A DNA stretch of 64,000 bases from DTU052 sp050951725 (GTDB lineage: Bacteria; Bacillota; Syntrophomonadia; Syntrophomonadales; DTU052). Within the stretch, counting starts at the first letter, position 1. Every line of letters begins with the position of its first letter. The notes under the pieces are model-generated. The model worked only from the letters and a program-made list of their open reading frames with translations. It was not told the DNA's origin and did no database searches. The position numbers and the translations under genes were made by a program. The stretch is taken from positions 868,001-932,000 of the forward strand of contig JBMNJO010000001.1 in assembly GCA_050951725.1 (NCBI GenBank), in the 5' to 3' direction. Positions 1 to 8,153 of this stretch are shown here, piece by piece.

Positions 1-1
1 C

Positions 2-115
2 AAAAGCGACACCAAGGACCGACTTGTTCAGAAGATTGTGGAATCCCTGGTTGGAGCACGCCTGCGGTCAGAGGCTATTAAACAAACAGATTTGAAGGGC
101 AGATCGACAGATTAG
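2..115 (+). CDS. C-terminal end of an unrecognised protein (partial)
   Basis: An open frame enters from the left edge and ends at TAG 113-115, giving about 37 residues that end in KGRSTD. The composition (KDRLVQKIVESLVGARL) looks like a helical tail. I do not recognise the family. DUF6504 genes such as the next one often sit beside Y-family DNA polymerase genes, so a DinB/ImuB-like polymerase is possible, but nothing in this tail proves it. Confidence 0.35.
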   Translation, partial: KSDTKDRLVQKIVESLVGARLRSEAIKQTDLKGRSTD

Positions 116-397
116 GCTGAAGCAGAGATCTACCCAGGAGCGGTTTCTGTATACGATTAGCCGGTCCCTCGTTTTAATATGACGTATGGTCCTTTGTTGA
201 TCAGTGCTGCATTTCTGCCCCGCAGTACCTTGTTCAACCTTAGCCCCTTTTCTGTCTGTTCTATGCGGGTTATCATCTGAGATTGAAGAAGCCCTGTAGA
301 CGAAAGTGGGCGTCTGACAACGGGAAGACGGGAAGATGTTCAAGATGTCGGATAACCGAAACGCCAAAGTGCTTCGCCATACGGTTTCTTATTACCA

Positions 398-427
398 TTC
401 GAGTCGAACCCTCGTTCGTGTTATAAT
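398..427 (+). promoter_or_regulatory. SOS (LexA) box and promoter of the DUF6504 gene
   Basis: CGAAC-CCTC-GTTCG at 405-418 matches the Bacillus/Clostridia LexA (DinR) box, CGAAC-N4-GTTCG, with both half-sites perfect. A perfect -10 box TATAAT lies at 422-427. A weak -35 (TTCGAG, 398-403) is 18 bases upstream, so the LexA box fills the promoter spacer. The gene starts 32 bases after the -10. The rest of 116-458 shows no coding signal. Confidence 0.75.
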
Positions 428-458
428 GCCTATACCAACATAAACTGTGGGGTAAGAC

Positions 459-710
459 ATGAGCAAACTCGTCCGCAATCGTCCGATAAAAGTCCTGACC
501 GCCAAAGACGGTGTTCCCCGCAAGGTGGCTTACCAGGGTAAGCTTTTGGTTATTGCGAGGGTTTTGGACCGCTGGCGGGACACCGGAATGTGGTGGGAAG
601 GGGAAAGTGAAAAGGAATTCTGGCGGCTTTTCTTCCAGGATGGCCGTGTATGGGAGATCTACCAGGACCGGGTCTCCACGGAATGGTTTCTATATAAGAT
701 TTACGACTAG
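459..710 (+). CDS. DUF6504 family protein, probably SOS-induced
   Basis: An 83-residue soluble protein with no signal peptide. It shows the DUF6504 pattern: a basic N-terminus, then LDRWRDTGMWWEGE at about residues 36-49, then a C-terminal segment ending WFLYKIYD. From family knowledge, members are small proteins of unknown function often encoded next to error-prone Y-family polymerases (DinB/ImuB) and predicted to take part in translesion synthesis. The ATG has a GGGGTAAG ribosome binding site. The perfect LexA box in the promoter directly links it to DNA damage. It is monocistronic here and converges on the CBS-ACT gene. The family call is firm; the repair role is inferred. Confidence 0.75.
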   Translation: MSKLVRNRPIKVLTAKDGVPRKVAYQGKLLVIARVLDRWRDTGMWWEGESEKEFWRLFFQDGRVWEIYQDRVSTEWFLYKIYD

Positions 711-726
711 GGGCCCCCAAATAAAT

Positions 727-765
727 AAGGCTGACCTCATCCATTTTGGGATCCGGTACAGCCTT
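727..765. terminator. Possible bidirectional terminator between convergent genes
   Basis: AAGGCTG (727-733) and CAGCCTT (759-765) form a 7-bp stem that can extend inward with ACC/GGT. It sits between two convergent genes. The loop is long and the T-run is weak, so efficiency is uncertain. Confidence 0.4.
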
Positions 766-796
766 TACGATTACATTTTAAGTTTGGTATTAAAGC

Positions 797-1459
797 TTAT
801 GACTCTTCCTGCTTGATGATAACTGACTCCACTTCGAGTCCTCGCGCTTTCAATTCATCGACCACATCCTGACAGTCCAGTTCTTCCAGGCGTATTACCA
901 TCTTGTACATATCCTTTTTCTTGTCGTAGAACGCCACGGTGTTGACTATGTTTTTGCCCTTTTCGGCAATCATGGTGGTGATCTCGGCAACCGTCCCCGG
1001 GCGGTCGGCAGTGTAGAAGTCGATGCGGCTATGGATCCTGGTTACACCCAGAACATCAATCAAAGCATCAAAGAGGTCGGTTTCCGTTATGACCCCTACC
1101 AATTTCCCTTTGTCATCAATTACCGGCAGGCCGCTGACCTTGTTTTCGCGCATTATCCTGGCCGCGGTCTCAATGTAGTTTTCGGGACTGATGGTTATCA
1201 CCTTTTGATTTTTGGGCAGAATATCCTTGATCTTGGTCTTGGCTAATAGGTATTTAAGCTCGTGTTTACTTAGTGTAGTAGCTGAAGATGGACTGGCCTG
1301 GTTCAGGTCAGCGATGGTGACAATACCTATCACCTTATCCTTGTCGATTACTGGTAAGCGGCGGATATTATTGGCCTTCATCAGGGCCATGGCTTCGTGG
1401 ACACTGGTATCCAGAGTCACTGTTCGAGGATTCTCTGACATCCGGTTCTTTACCTTCAT
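797..1459 (-). CDS. CBS-CBS-ACT domain protein (AcuB-like)
   Basis: A 220-residue cytoplasmic protein. CBS domain 1 (about 7-60) and CBS domain 2 (about 78-135) carry the usual VIDKDKVIGIVTIADL and VIDDKGKLVGVITETDL strands. An ACT-like domain follows (about 142-212, DRPGTVAEITTMIAEKGKNI). This is the architecture of Bacillus AcuB. CBS pairs usually bind adenosyl nucleotides and ACT domains bind amino acids, so a sensory role is expected. It directly follows the livKHMGF operon on the same strand, 40 bases after livF, so it may be co-transcribed and respond to amino acid or energy state. Start ATG with GGAGG about 10 bases upstream. The ligand is unknown. Confidence 0.8.
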   Translation of the reverse strand: MKVKNRMSENPRTVTLDTSVHEAMALMKANNIRRLPVIDKDKVIGIVTIADLNQASPSSATTLSKHELKYLLAKTKIKDILPKNQKVITISPENYIETAARIMRENKVSGLPVIDDKGKLVGVITETDLFDALIDVLGVTRIHSRIDFYTADRPGTVAEITTMIAEKGKNIVNTVAFYDKKKDMYKMVIRLEELDCQDVVDELKARGLEVESVIIKQEES

Positions 1460-1499
1460 TGGTTTCCTACCTCCTCCACAATCTTACCTATACCTATTA

Positions 1500-2204
1500 T
1501 CAGCCACCCAAGTAGGCTCTCTTTACCTCCTCACTCTTCATCAGCTGTTCCGGTGAACCCTTCAATACGATTTCTCCGGTTTCTACTACATATGCTTGAT
1601 GGGCTATAGATAGTGCCATGTTGGCGTTCTGCTCCACCAGGAGAATCGTGGTTCCACGCGAGTTTATATCTTTGATTATCTCAAAAATCTCTTTTACCAG
1701 GAGCGGGGCCAATCCCATTGATGGCTCATCCATCAGCATCAGTTCTGGTCGGGCCATAAGGGCACGGCCGATTGCCAGCATCTGCTGCTCACCGCCGCTT
1801 AACGTTCCGGCCAGCTGTTTGCGCCGTTCTTTCAAACGAGGAAAACGGTCATAGACATTATCCATGTCCTGCCTGATCTCTTTTTTATCCTTGCGTAGAA
1901 AAGCTCCCATCTCCAGGTTTTCCATTACCGACATCGGAGCAAAAACCCGCCGTCCTTCAGGGACCTGTGAGATCCCCAGGCCGACAATCTTTTCCGGAGG
2001 GACTTTGGTTAAATCCGTTCCTTTGTAGGTTACCGTTCCGTTCACCGGCCGAAGTAGACCGGAAATAGTCTTGAGAGTGGTGGTCTTGCCTGCTCCATTG
2101 GCTCCGATGAGGGTTACTATCTTGCCCTGTTCCACTTCCAGGGACAGTTTTTTCAGAGCATGGATGGCACCATAGTAGACATCGATTTCTTTAACCTGAA
2201 GCAC
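1500..2204 (-). CDS. livF: Branched-chain amino acid ABC transporter ATPase LivF
   Basis: A 234-residue ABC ATPase of the LivF type. Walker A is GANGAGKTT near residue 34, the signature LSGGEQQ is near 135, and Walker B LMLMDEPSMGL is near 155. With LivG it forms the ATPase pair that drives uptake of leucine, isoleucine and valine (or related amino acids) through LivH/LivM. Start GTG lies right after the livG stop, with GGAGG 8 bases upstream. It is the last transporter gene of the operon. Length is normal for the family. Confidence 0.93.
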   Translation of the reverse strand: MLQVKEIDVYYGAIHALKKLSLEVEQGKIVTLIGANGAGKTTTLKTISGLLRPVNGTVTYKGTDLTKVPPEKIVGLGISQVPEGRRVFAPMSVMENLEMGAFLRKDKKEIRQDMDNVYDRFPRLKERRKQLAGTLSGGEQQMLAIGRALMARPELMLMDEPSMGLAPLLVKEIFEIIKDINSRGTTILLVEQNANMALSIAHQAYVVETGEIVLKGSPEQLMKSEEVKRAYLGG

Positions 2205-2972
2205 TCATTCAACCTCCTCTCCCAAATAAGCTTCGATAACCTCCTTGTTGTTCCTTATCTCCTCAGGCAAGCCTTCGGCGATAATCTGTCCGTAGTCAAG
2301 CACGTAAATACGTTCACAGACACCCATCACCAGGGACATGTCATGTTCTATCAGCAGTATGGTCAGACTGAAGTCCTCTCTGATCGACTGGATCAGATTC
2401 ATCAGTTCCTTGGTTTCCTGTGGGTTCATACCCGCTGCCGGTTCATCCAGGATCAGCAGCGTAGGGTTGGTGGCCATGGCCCTGGCGATTTCCAGGCGTC
2501 GCTGCTCCCCATAAGGCAGGTTCCTGGCCAATTCACCCTTCTTGTTATCCAGCTTAAAGATCTCCAAAAACCTTAATGCGTCCTGCTCTATCTGCGCCTC
2601 ACCTTTGAAAAAGCCTGGGGTCCTTAAGATGCTGCTAAAAAACCCATAGGGCACATTCTTGTGGGCAGCTATCTTGACATTATCCAAAACCGTCAGGTCA
2701 TTAAAGAGTCGGATATTCTGGAAGGTCCGGGCAATTCCCCGACCGCATATGGTATAGGGTGCCAGACCGGTAATGCTCTTACCATTGAAAATAATGCTTC
2801 CCGAATCCGGTTTGTACACCCCGGTTATCAAATTAAAAACCGTAGTTTTGCCGGCTCCATTGGGACCGATAAGTCCGACCAGTTCCTTCTCATCCAGGTG
2901 AAAATCGAAATCAAGCACTGCACTCAGGCCGCCAAAAGATTTATTCAAACTTTTTATTTCCATTAGGCTCAT
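2205..2972 (-). CDS. livG: Branched-chain amino acid ABC transporter ATPase LivG
   Basis: About 255 residues with Walker A GPNGAGKTT, signature LPYGEQRRLEIARAMA (the Y-G-E-Q form typical of LivG) and Walker B LLILDEPAAGMNP. The ATG at 2972 overlaps the livM stop as ATGA and has GGGGTGG upstream. An in-frame TTG at 2987 would add five residues but lacks a good site. It pairs with LivF as the nucleotide-binding subunits. The C-terminal LIEHDMSLVM segment (H-loop) is intact. Confidence 0.93.
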   Translation of the reverse strand: MSLMEIKSLNKSFGGLSAVLDFDFHLDEKELVGLIGPNGAGKTTVFNLITGVYKPDSGSIIFNGKSITGLAPYTICGRGIARTFQNIRLFNDLTVLDNVKIAAHKNVPYGFFSSILRTPGFFKGEAQIEQDALRFLEIFKLDNKKGELARNLPYGEQRRLEIARAMATNPTLLILDEPAAGMNPQETKELMNLIQSIREDFSLTILLIEHDMSLVMGVCERIYVLDYGQIIAEGLPEEIRNNKEVIEAYLGEEVE

Positions 2973-3928
2973 TTTCGTCCACCCCAAATCCTGCCAAACG
3001 TCGCTCTGCTAAGTTCCTTGGTCCCCATTAGACCCTGGGGACGGTAGATCATTACTATGATCAGTATGAGGGCATATAGAATCATCCTGATTGCCGGGAA
3101 TGACTGCAGTGCAGCGGTTAGCGTTGTGATAAATATGGCAGCAATTACAGCACCGGTGGTGCTTCCCAGGCCGCCCAAAACGACCATAACCAGAATGTCA
3201 AATGATTTGAGGAAGTTAAAGGTCTCCGGCTTAATAATATAGAAGAAATGCGCATACAGCGCTCCGGCCAAACCGGCAAACATAGCCCCGATTACAAAGG
3301 CGATAACTTTATATCTGGTGGTATTGATACCCATCAGTTCGGCAGCAACCTCATCCTCACGGACTGAAACTATAGCCCTTCCATAACTGGAATTGATAAG
3401 GTTCACCACTACCAGAATGGTAAGGATCATAGCCCCAAAAAGCCAGGGCCAGCTGGTAAGCTTATTAATGCCGACAATCCCCGCCGGTCCGTTCACATAG
3501 TCAATATTCTGCAGCACTACCCGGATAATCTCTCCAAAAGCAAGGGTAGCAATTGCCAGGTAGTCCCCTTTGAGTCTTAGGGTAGGCACTCCGATGATGA
3601 ATCCGGCTACCGCAGCTGCCAGGCAGGCCACAACCAGCCCAACGATGAAAGGCTGCATCATCATTTCGGTCATTATTACCGAAGCATAAGCACCCACCGC
3701 CATGAACCCCGCATGCCCCAGGGAGAGCTGTCCGGTAAAACCGTTAATTAGGTTCAAGCTGACAGCCAGAATAATGTTTATACACATGGACGTCAGGTTT
3801 ATCTGGTAATACTGATTGAGCATACCTGCAGTGATGGCGTACTGCACCGCGGTAAACAGCGCCACCAGTATGAGTACTTCTCCACAAAATCTGATCCAAT
3901 TATTCTTAACCTTCTGCATTTTGCTCAC
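2969..3928 (-). CDS. livM: Branched-chain amino acid ABC permease LivM
   Basis: A 319-residue integral membrane permease with about eight to ten hydrophobic segments and the LivM motif GYASVIMTE...LRLKGDYLAIATLAFGEIIR. It forms the translocation pore with LivH. The frame opens with GTG at 3928 directly after the livH stop; an ATG at 3919 with AGGTGAG upstream is an equally good start. It is tightly coupled to livG by a 4-base overlap. Confidence 0.93.
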   Translation of the reverse strand: MSKMQKVKNNWIRFCGEVLILVALFTAVQYAITAGMLNQYYQINLTSMCINIILAVSLNLINGFTGQLSLGHAGFMAVGAYASVIMTEMMMQPFIVGLVVACLAAAVAGFIIGVPTLRLKGDYLAIATLAFGEIIRVVLQNIDYVNGPAGIVGINKLTSWPWLFGAMILTILVVVNLINSSYGRAIVSVREDEVAAELMGINTTRYKVIAFVIGAMFAGLAGALYAHFFYIIKPETFNFLKSFDILVMVVLGGLGSTTGAVIAAIFITTLTAALQSFPAIRMILYALILIIVMIYRPQGLMGTKELSRATFGRIWGGRK

Positions 3929-4810
3929 CTACACTTTTTCGCCGGTATTCTTGCCCATGAGACCGGTGGGCTTTATCAAGAGAATCAGGATCAGTACTCC
4001 AAAAGCCACCGCATCCCGATAGAGACTGCTGCCATATCCGCTGACAAAAGTCTCCAGGATGCCCATAACGAACCCTCCGATCATGGCCCCCGGCACAATG
4101 CCTATTCCTCCCAAAACGGCTGCAACAAAGGCTTTGAGGCCTGGAATGATTCCCATCAAGGGGTTGATTGTATTGTAATAAACACCTACCATAACCCCGG
4201 CGGCTGCGGCCAGAGCTGAACCGATGGCGAAGGTTATGGAGATGGTCTTGTCCACACTTATGCCCATCAATACCGCCGCTTCCTGGTCGACCGATACCGC
4301 CCGCATGGCTTTACCGGTTTTGGTCATCTTGATAATGTACTGCAAGATAATCATCAATACCACGGCGGAGACGATAATAAATATGTCTTTATTAGTAATG
4401 AGCAGTCCCATTGCCTGATACTCTTTAAGCGGGAAGGCTGAATGGGGAAATACCTTCTGCTGAGGTCCCAACAGGAAAATAGTTGTATACTCCAAAAACA
4501 GTGACATTCCAATAGCAGTTATTAACGCCGCTATACGTGTGGACTTGCGCAATGGTCGATAAGCAACTTTTTCTATCACCACACCCAGAATAGCACAGGC
4601 TAACATTGCGAATATCATAGCCACCACGATGTTAGTACCGAATAGTGTTATAGAATAGAAACCCACGAAGGCACCAACCATCATTATGTCGCCATGAGCA
4701 AAGTTGATTAACATTATGATTCCATAAACCATGGTGTAGCCCAGGGCGATCAAAGCGTAGATGGCCCCCAGGGACAAACCATTCACAAGTTGTTGTATAA
4801 ATTCGAGCAT
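3929..4810 (-). CDS. livH: Branched-chain amino acid ABC permease LivH
   Basis: About 293 residues, hydrophobic throughout, starting MLEFIQQLVNGLSLG with the LivH hallmark YTMVYGIIMLINFAHGD. The open frame extends to 4873, but the ATG at 4810 has AGAGGAAG at proper spacing and matches family N-termini, so it is preferred. It is separated from livK by a strong stem-loop (4841-4872). With LivM it builds the membrane channel of the importer. Confidence 0.92.
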   Translation of the reverse strand: MLEFIQQLVNGLSLGAIYALIALGYTMVYGIIMLINFAHGDIMMVGAFVGFYSITLFGTNIVVAMIFAMLACAILGVVIEKVAYRPLRKSTRIAALITAIGMSLFLEYTTIFLLGPQQKVFPHSAFPLKEYQAMGLLITNKDIFIIVSAVVLMIILQYIIKMTKTGKAMRAVSVDQEAAVLMGISVDKTISITFAIGSALAAAAGVMVGVYYNTINPLMGIIPGLKAFVAAVLGGIGIVPGAMIGGFVMGILETFVSGYGSSLYRDAVAFGVLILILLIKPTGLMGKNTGEKV

Positions 4811-4840
4811 GATGGCCACTTCCTCTTTTAAAACGGTAAA

Positions 4841-4872
4841 TGGCAACTGGAGAAAACTATCCCCAGTTGCCA
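4841..4872 (-). terminator. Intercistronic stem-loop between livK and livH
   Basis: TGGCAACTGG (4841-4850) and CCAGTTGCCA (4863-4872) are perfect 10-bp inverted repeats around a 12-nt loop, just after the livK stop. The run after it on the minus strand is TTTACCGTTTT, so termination would be partial. It probably sets a high livK : livHMGF ratio, by attenuation or by protecting the livK mRNA 3' end, as is common for binding-protein genes. Confidence 0.7.
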
Positions 4873-4882
4873 CTGCGTGCTA

Positions 4883-6067
4883 TTACGGTTGGATACGGGT
4901 ATTCATTACCTGATTACCATCTTTGAACTCTATTATAACACCTGCTTTGACCGGATTGTGCTGTTCATCTATGGACATCTTACCGGTTATCCCCTCGAAG
5001 TCTCTAATATTGGCAAGAGCTTCGGTAATTGCTGCCGGGTCTGCGCTGTTGGCGTCTTTAATAGCCTGTACCAGCAGTTGTACGGCATCATAACCCAGAG
5101 CTGCAAAAGCATCGGGCTCCTTGTTGTACTTCGCCCTATAGGCTTCTACAAAAGCGACGATTTTAGGATCAGTATCCTGGGAAGAATAATGATTGGTGAA
5201 GTAAGTGTTGTTGAGATTCGGAGCGGTAGCAACATCTACCATGTCCGGGGAATCCCATCCGTCTGGACCACCTATGGGTACATTTATACCCAGTTCACGC
5301 GCCTGCTTGATCAACGGTGCTACTTCCTGATAATAACCGGGTACATAAATAAAATCGGGGTTCTTGCTTCTGATCTTGGTCAGGGTTGCTTTAAAGTCAC
5401 GGTCATCTTTGACGTAACCTTCTTCGGATACGATGGTGCCGCCTTTTTCCTCAAAGGTCTTCTTGAAGAAAGCAGCCAGGCCCTTACCATAGTCTGTGGA
5501 GGCATCCATGTAAATGGCCGCAGTCTTGGCTTGCAAATTGTCAGCTGCGAACTCCGCCATCAATGTTCCCTGGAAGGGGTCAATGAAACATACCCTAAAG
5601 ATGGAGTCCAGGGTTTCACCAGTTTTGTCATCAACGGTTACGTTAGGAGCTGTAGCAGCAGGGGCAATAAGCGGAATACCGTTATCCATGAGCACCGGGG
5701 TACTGCCCTGCACGTTACCACTAGTCAGTGGTCCTATCTGCGCCACGATTCCGTCACCTACCAAAGCCGCACTGACACTCATAGCTTCGTCGGCGATGGA
5801 TTTGCAGTCTTTAACTATTGGGTTTAGCTGTTTGCCTAGTACTCCGCCGGCTGCGTTGATCTCTTCGATAGCGAGCATTGCACCATCCCGGCTGTTCGAC
5901 CCATAGCTGGCTACGCCACCAGACAATTCAACGTTAAGACCTACATTGATCATTTCTCCGTCCCCATTATTCCCGCCGTTCTGGGCTCCTCCACAACCGG
6001 CAACAATACCAAGGACAAACACCATTAACACCATTACCGCCAGTCTTTTCATACCACCCTTTTTCAT
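4883..6067 (-). CDS. livK: Branched-chain amino acid-binding lipoprotein LivK
   Basis: A 394-residue extracellular solute-binding lipoprotein, the receptor of the Liv importer. The N-terminus is a lipoprotein signal: basic MKKGGMKR, a hydrophobic stretch, then GIVAGC with the lipidated Cys near 25. The mature protein has the type-I periplasmic fold typical of leucine-binding proteins (NVGLNVELSGG; AAIYMDASTDYGKG; FIYVPGYYQE; GYDAVQLL). Start ATG has AGAGGAGG 6 bases upstream. It is first in the operon, followed by a stem-loop, consistent with excess expression. The exact ligand cannot be read from the sequence. Confidence 0.92.
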   Translation of the reverse strand: MKKGGMKRLAVMVLMVFVLGIVAGCGGAQNGGNNGDGEMINVGLNVELSGGVASYGSNSRDGAMLAIEEINAAGGVLGKQLNPIVKDCKSIADEAMSVSAALVGDGIVAQIGPLTSGNVQGSTPVLMDNGIPLIAPAATAPNVTVDDKTGETLDSIFRVCFIDPFQGTLMAEFAADNLQAKTAAIYMDASTDYGKGLAAFFKKTFEEKGGTIVSEEGYVKDDRDFKATLTKIRSKNPDFIYVPGYYQEVAPLIKQARELGINVPIGGPDGWDSPDMVDVATAPNLNNTYFTNHYSSQDTDPKIVAFVEAYRAKYNKEPDAFAALGYDAVQLLVQAIKDANSADPAAITEALANIRDFEGITGKMSIDEQHNPVKAGVIIEFKDGNQVMNTRIQP

Positions 6068-6092
6068 CCTTGTCCTCCTCTTACTTAATATT

Positions 6093-6121
6093 AATTTTCA
6101 CATGACCACAATGTGAAAATT
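6093..6121 (-). promoter_or_regulatory. Perfect 11-bp palindrome upstream of livK
   Basis: AATTTTCACAT (6093-6103) and ATGTGAAAATT (6111-6121) are perfect inverted repeats with a 7-base spacer, about 26 bases before the livK start. The AT-rich symmetry suits a dimeric repressor operator in the 5' leader. A hairpin role is possible but no T-run follows. The binding protein is unknown. Confidence 0.55.
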
Positions 6122-6182
6122 ACCGTAATTGATAAGTGTCCGCTCCCGGTTCCCAAATTTAATCAGGAAATGCATCCTTATT

Positions 6183-6188
6183 ATTATA
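6183..6188 (-). promoter_or_regulatory. Probable -10 box for the liv operon
   Basis: On the minus strand TATAAT (6188 to 6183) lies 116 bases upstream of livK, above the palindrome, so the palindrome would fall inside the transcript leader. No good -35 box is seen. The rest of 6122-6360 is AT-rich with no convincing gene. Confidence 0.4.
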
Positions 6189-6360
6189 CATCAGCTATGC
6201 AAATGTATCATGATTGATTCGGCAAAAAAAACACGTTTTCCTCTATTTTTTTCGTTCATAAGTGGTTTCCAATTAAATCTTGCATTATCGATCGGGCACT
6301 ATTACTTGTCGATTACCGAAAATGATAATTGAATGATACACCAATGCCTTTGTGGTTTAC

Positions 6361-6909
6361 TTAATCATTTTCATTAATGGATTCCTGCAGTTTCTCTCTG
6401 ACCCGGGCCATCTCCTGGTTAATGTTCAAGCGACCACGACCAAGCCACCACATGGGACAGTGGCAGTTGAAGTTGTCAATCAAGCGGTTGATGTTCCGTA
6501 ATTGGGTTTCTGCTTCCTTTAAGAATTTGTTCATCCTCATCTGGGCATACTGCTGGTTTCTTTTACCGCCATCCCTCTTAATCCGCTGAACGGTTATGAA
6601 CTTGTCAACATCCTGCCAAAACTTTTCGATGGCGGCATCCACATCTTTGCCCAGTTCCATCCAGTAGGGTGAAAATCCTGCATCTTTGAGAATCTTGTTG
6701 GCCATCCGCATATCCGGGGGTTCGAAGGGATTTTCCTGCAGGTTAAGGGGTTTTCCCTTGCCTTCCAAATTGTCAAAAGATCCGCTTTCTATGGCTTTGC
6801 GAATCTTTTCTTCCACCAGGTCCTCCATGCTGGCCATATATTTGGCTTTACTCCGGGCTTGGCCGGCCTTGATTTTTATTTCTTCTTCCAGTGATCTATC
6901 ATCACCCAT
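6361..6909 (-). CDS. DUF1992 / DnaJC28-like conserved protein
   Basis: A 182-residue soluble, charged protein. The central segment FDNLEGKGKPLNL...PPDMRMANKILKDAGF (about 46-80) is the DUF1992 (DnaJ homologue subfamily C member 28, conserved domain) signature. The J domain itself is absent, as usual in bacteria. The function is unknown. Its start overlaps the end of scpB by 8 bases, so it is translated with the scpA-scpB unit. Length is somewhat longer than the core family because of a basic C-terminal extension. Confidence 0.8.
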   Translation of the reverse strand: MGDDRSLEEEIKIKAGQARSKAKYMASMEDLVEEKIRKAIESGSFDNLEGKGKPLNLQENPFEPPDMRMANKILKDAGFSPYWMELGKDVDAAIEKFWQDVDKFITVQRIKRDGGKRNQQYAQMRMNKFLKEAETQLRNINRLIDNFNCHCPMWWLGRGRLNINQEMARVREKLQESINEND

Positions 6910-7426
6910 TGGCTTCCTCCTCTACTGCCGGGGGCAGGTCCTGCAGGCTGGTCAGCCCAAACAGCTTCAGGAATTCACCGGTGGTACCATACATAACGGG
7001 CCTTCCTGGTGCACTCTTCTTACCCACTTCCTGAATTAGACCCCGCTTCTGTAGTGACTGCAGAGCCCGGTCTGCTCGGACCCCGCGCACCGCTTCCACC
7101 TCTGCTCTGGTAACCGGCTGACGGTAAGCGATGATAGCCAGGGTCTCCAGGGCTGCTTGGGACAGCCGTGCGACCTGGGGTAAGCTGGCCTCCTTAACAT
7201 ACTCATGGTATTCAGGACGGGTACACATGGCAAAACCCGCCTCACTGGATACAATCTCAATACCGCTTTTTCTTTCATTATACTCCAGGGCCAACTCGGT
7301 CAGTATGGTCAGGGCGTCCTCCCGCGACACCCCGGTAATCCGAGCAATCTCCTCGACCGGGATGGCCTCGGCCCGGGCAAACAGAATAGCTTCAATAGCC
7401 CCTTTTAAATCTTCTCTAACCAACAT
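6902..7426 (-). CDS. scpB: Segregation and condensation protein B
   Basis: A 174-residue protein with two winged-helix segments; the second shows the ScpB hallmark ALETLAIIAYRQPVTR with GVRADRAL after it. ScpB dimers bind ScpA and the SMC head domains to form bacterial condensin, which compacts and segregates the chromosome. Start ATG overlaps scpA by 11 bases, the usual scpA-scpB arrangement. It is complete and of typical length. Confidence 0.95.
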   Translation of the reverse strand: MLVREDLKGAIEAILFARAEAIPVEEIARITGVSREDALTILTELALEYNERKSGIEIVSSEAGFAMCTRPEYHEYVKEASLPQVARLSQAALETLAIIAYRQPVTRAEVEAVRGVRADRALQSLQKRGLIQEVGKKSAPGRPVMYGTTGEFLKLFGLTSLQDLPPAVEEEANG

Positions 7427-8141
7427 TTTGCCGGCTCCATGTCTTTGATATCGATATCGGGCCGAAGGGTTCGTCCTGGATTGCTCTGACTCTTCCCTGC
7501 CGGATCAGTTCCAGCAGGGCCATAAACAGCACCAGAACTTCTCTCCGGCTGACCGCACCGGCAAACAGGTCCTGCAGTTTCAGACCCCGCCGGCGCTTAC
7601 TGCACCACTCTTCAATCACCTGCATCTGTTCCCTAATATCCACGTCCCCTTCCGGGATCTTGACCGGTATCTCCGTTTCCTCCCGCTGCATCCAAACGGC
7701 CCTGAACGACCGGACCAGCTGCGGGAGGGTGGCATGCAGTTCGATATGTACTTCCGTTTCCTGGGGTTCGCGGAAATATACCCGGGGCAGCGCTCCTTCG
7801 TATCTCTGCTCGAGCGCCCGGGCCAAAGCTTTGAAGTTCCGGTACTCAACCAGCCGGTTCACCAGATCCTGGCGAGGGTCCTCTTCCTCCTCCATGATCT
7901 CGTCAACCCGCGGGCGGGGCAGCAGCATCCGGGTCTTGATATTAATCAGGGCAGCGGCCATGAGCAGGAAATCCGCCAGGATATCAAGGTCCACCTCCAC
8001 CAGTTCCTCCAGTGAAGCCAGGTACTGGTCAGCGATAGTGGCAATGGGAATATCATAGATATCCACCCGGTTCTGCTCAATGAGCTTCAGCAGGAGATCG
8101 AGCGGGCCCTCGAAAACCTCCAGTTTGACCGAATAACTCAT
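7416..8141 (-). CDS. scpA: Segregation and condensation protein A (kleisin)
   Basis: 241 residues. The N-terminal motif FEGPLDLLLKLIEQNRVDIYDI is diagnostic of ScpA. The C-terminal winged helix (about 175-235) is the part that contacts an SMC head. It acts as the kleisin bridge of the SMC-ScpAB condensin. It sits between the M50 protease gene (12 bases upstream) and scpB. Family length is about 230-260, so it is intact. Confidence 0.95.
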   Translation of the reverse strand: MSYSVKLEVFEGPLDLLLKLIEQNRVDIYDIPIATIADQYLASLEELVEVDLDILADFLLMAAALINIKTRMLLPRPRVDEIMEEEEDPRQDLVNRLVEYRNFKALARALEQRYEGALPRVYFREPQETEVHIELHATLPQLVRSFRAVWMQREETEIPVKIPEGDVDIREQMQVIEEWCSKRRRGLKLQDLFAGAVSRREVLVLFMALLELIRQGRVRAIQDEPFGPISISKTWSRQNVG

Positions 8142-8153
8142 TTATGACCTCCG

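Noticed and set aside
4877..5827. Long plus-strand frame opposite livK
   Set aside because: Shadow of livK; no initiation signal or family motif.
6129..6332. Plus-strand 67-codon frame upstream of livK
   Set aside because: AT-rich intergenic DNA, no ribosome binding site, overlaps the likely livK promoter region.
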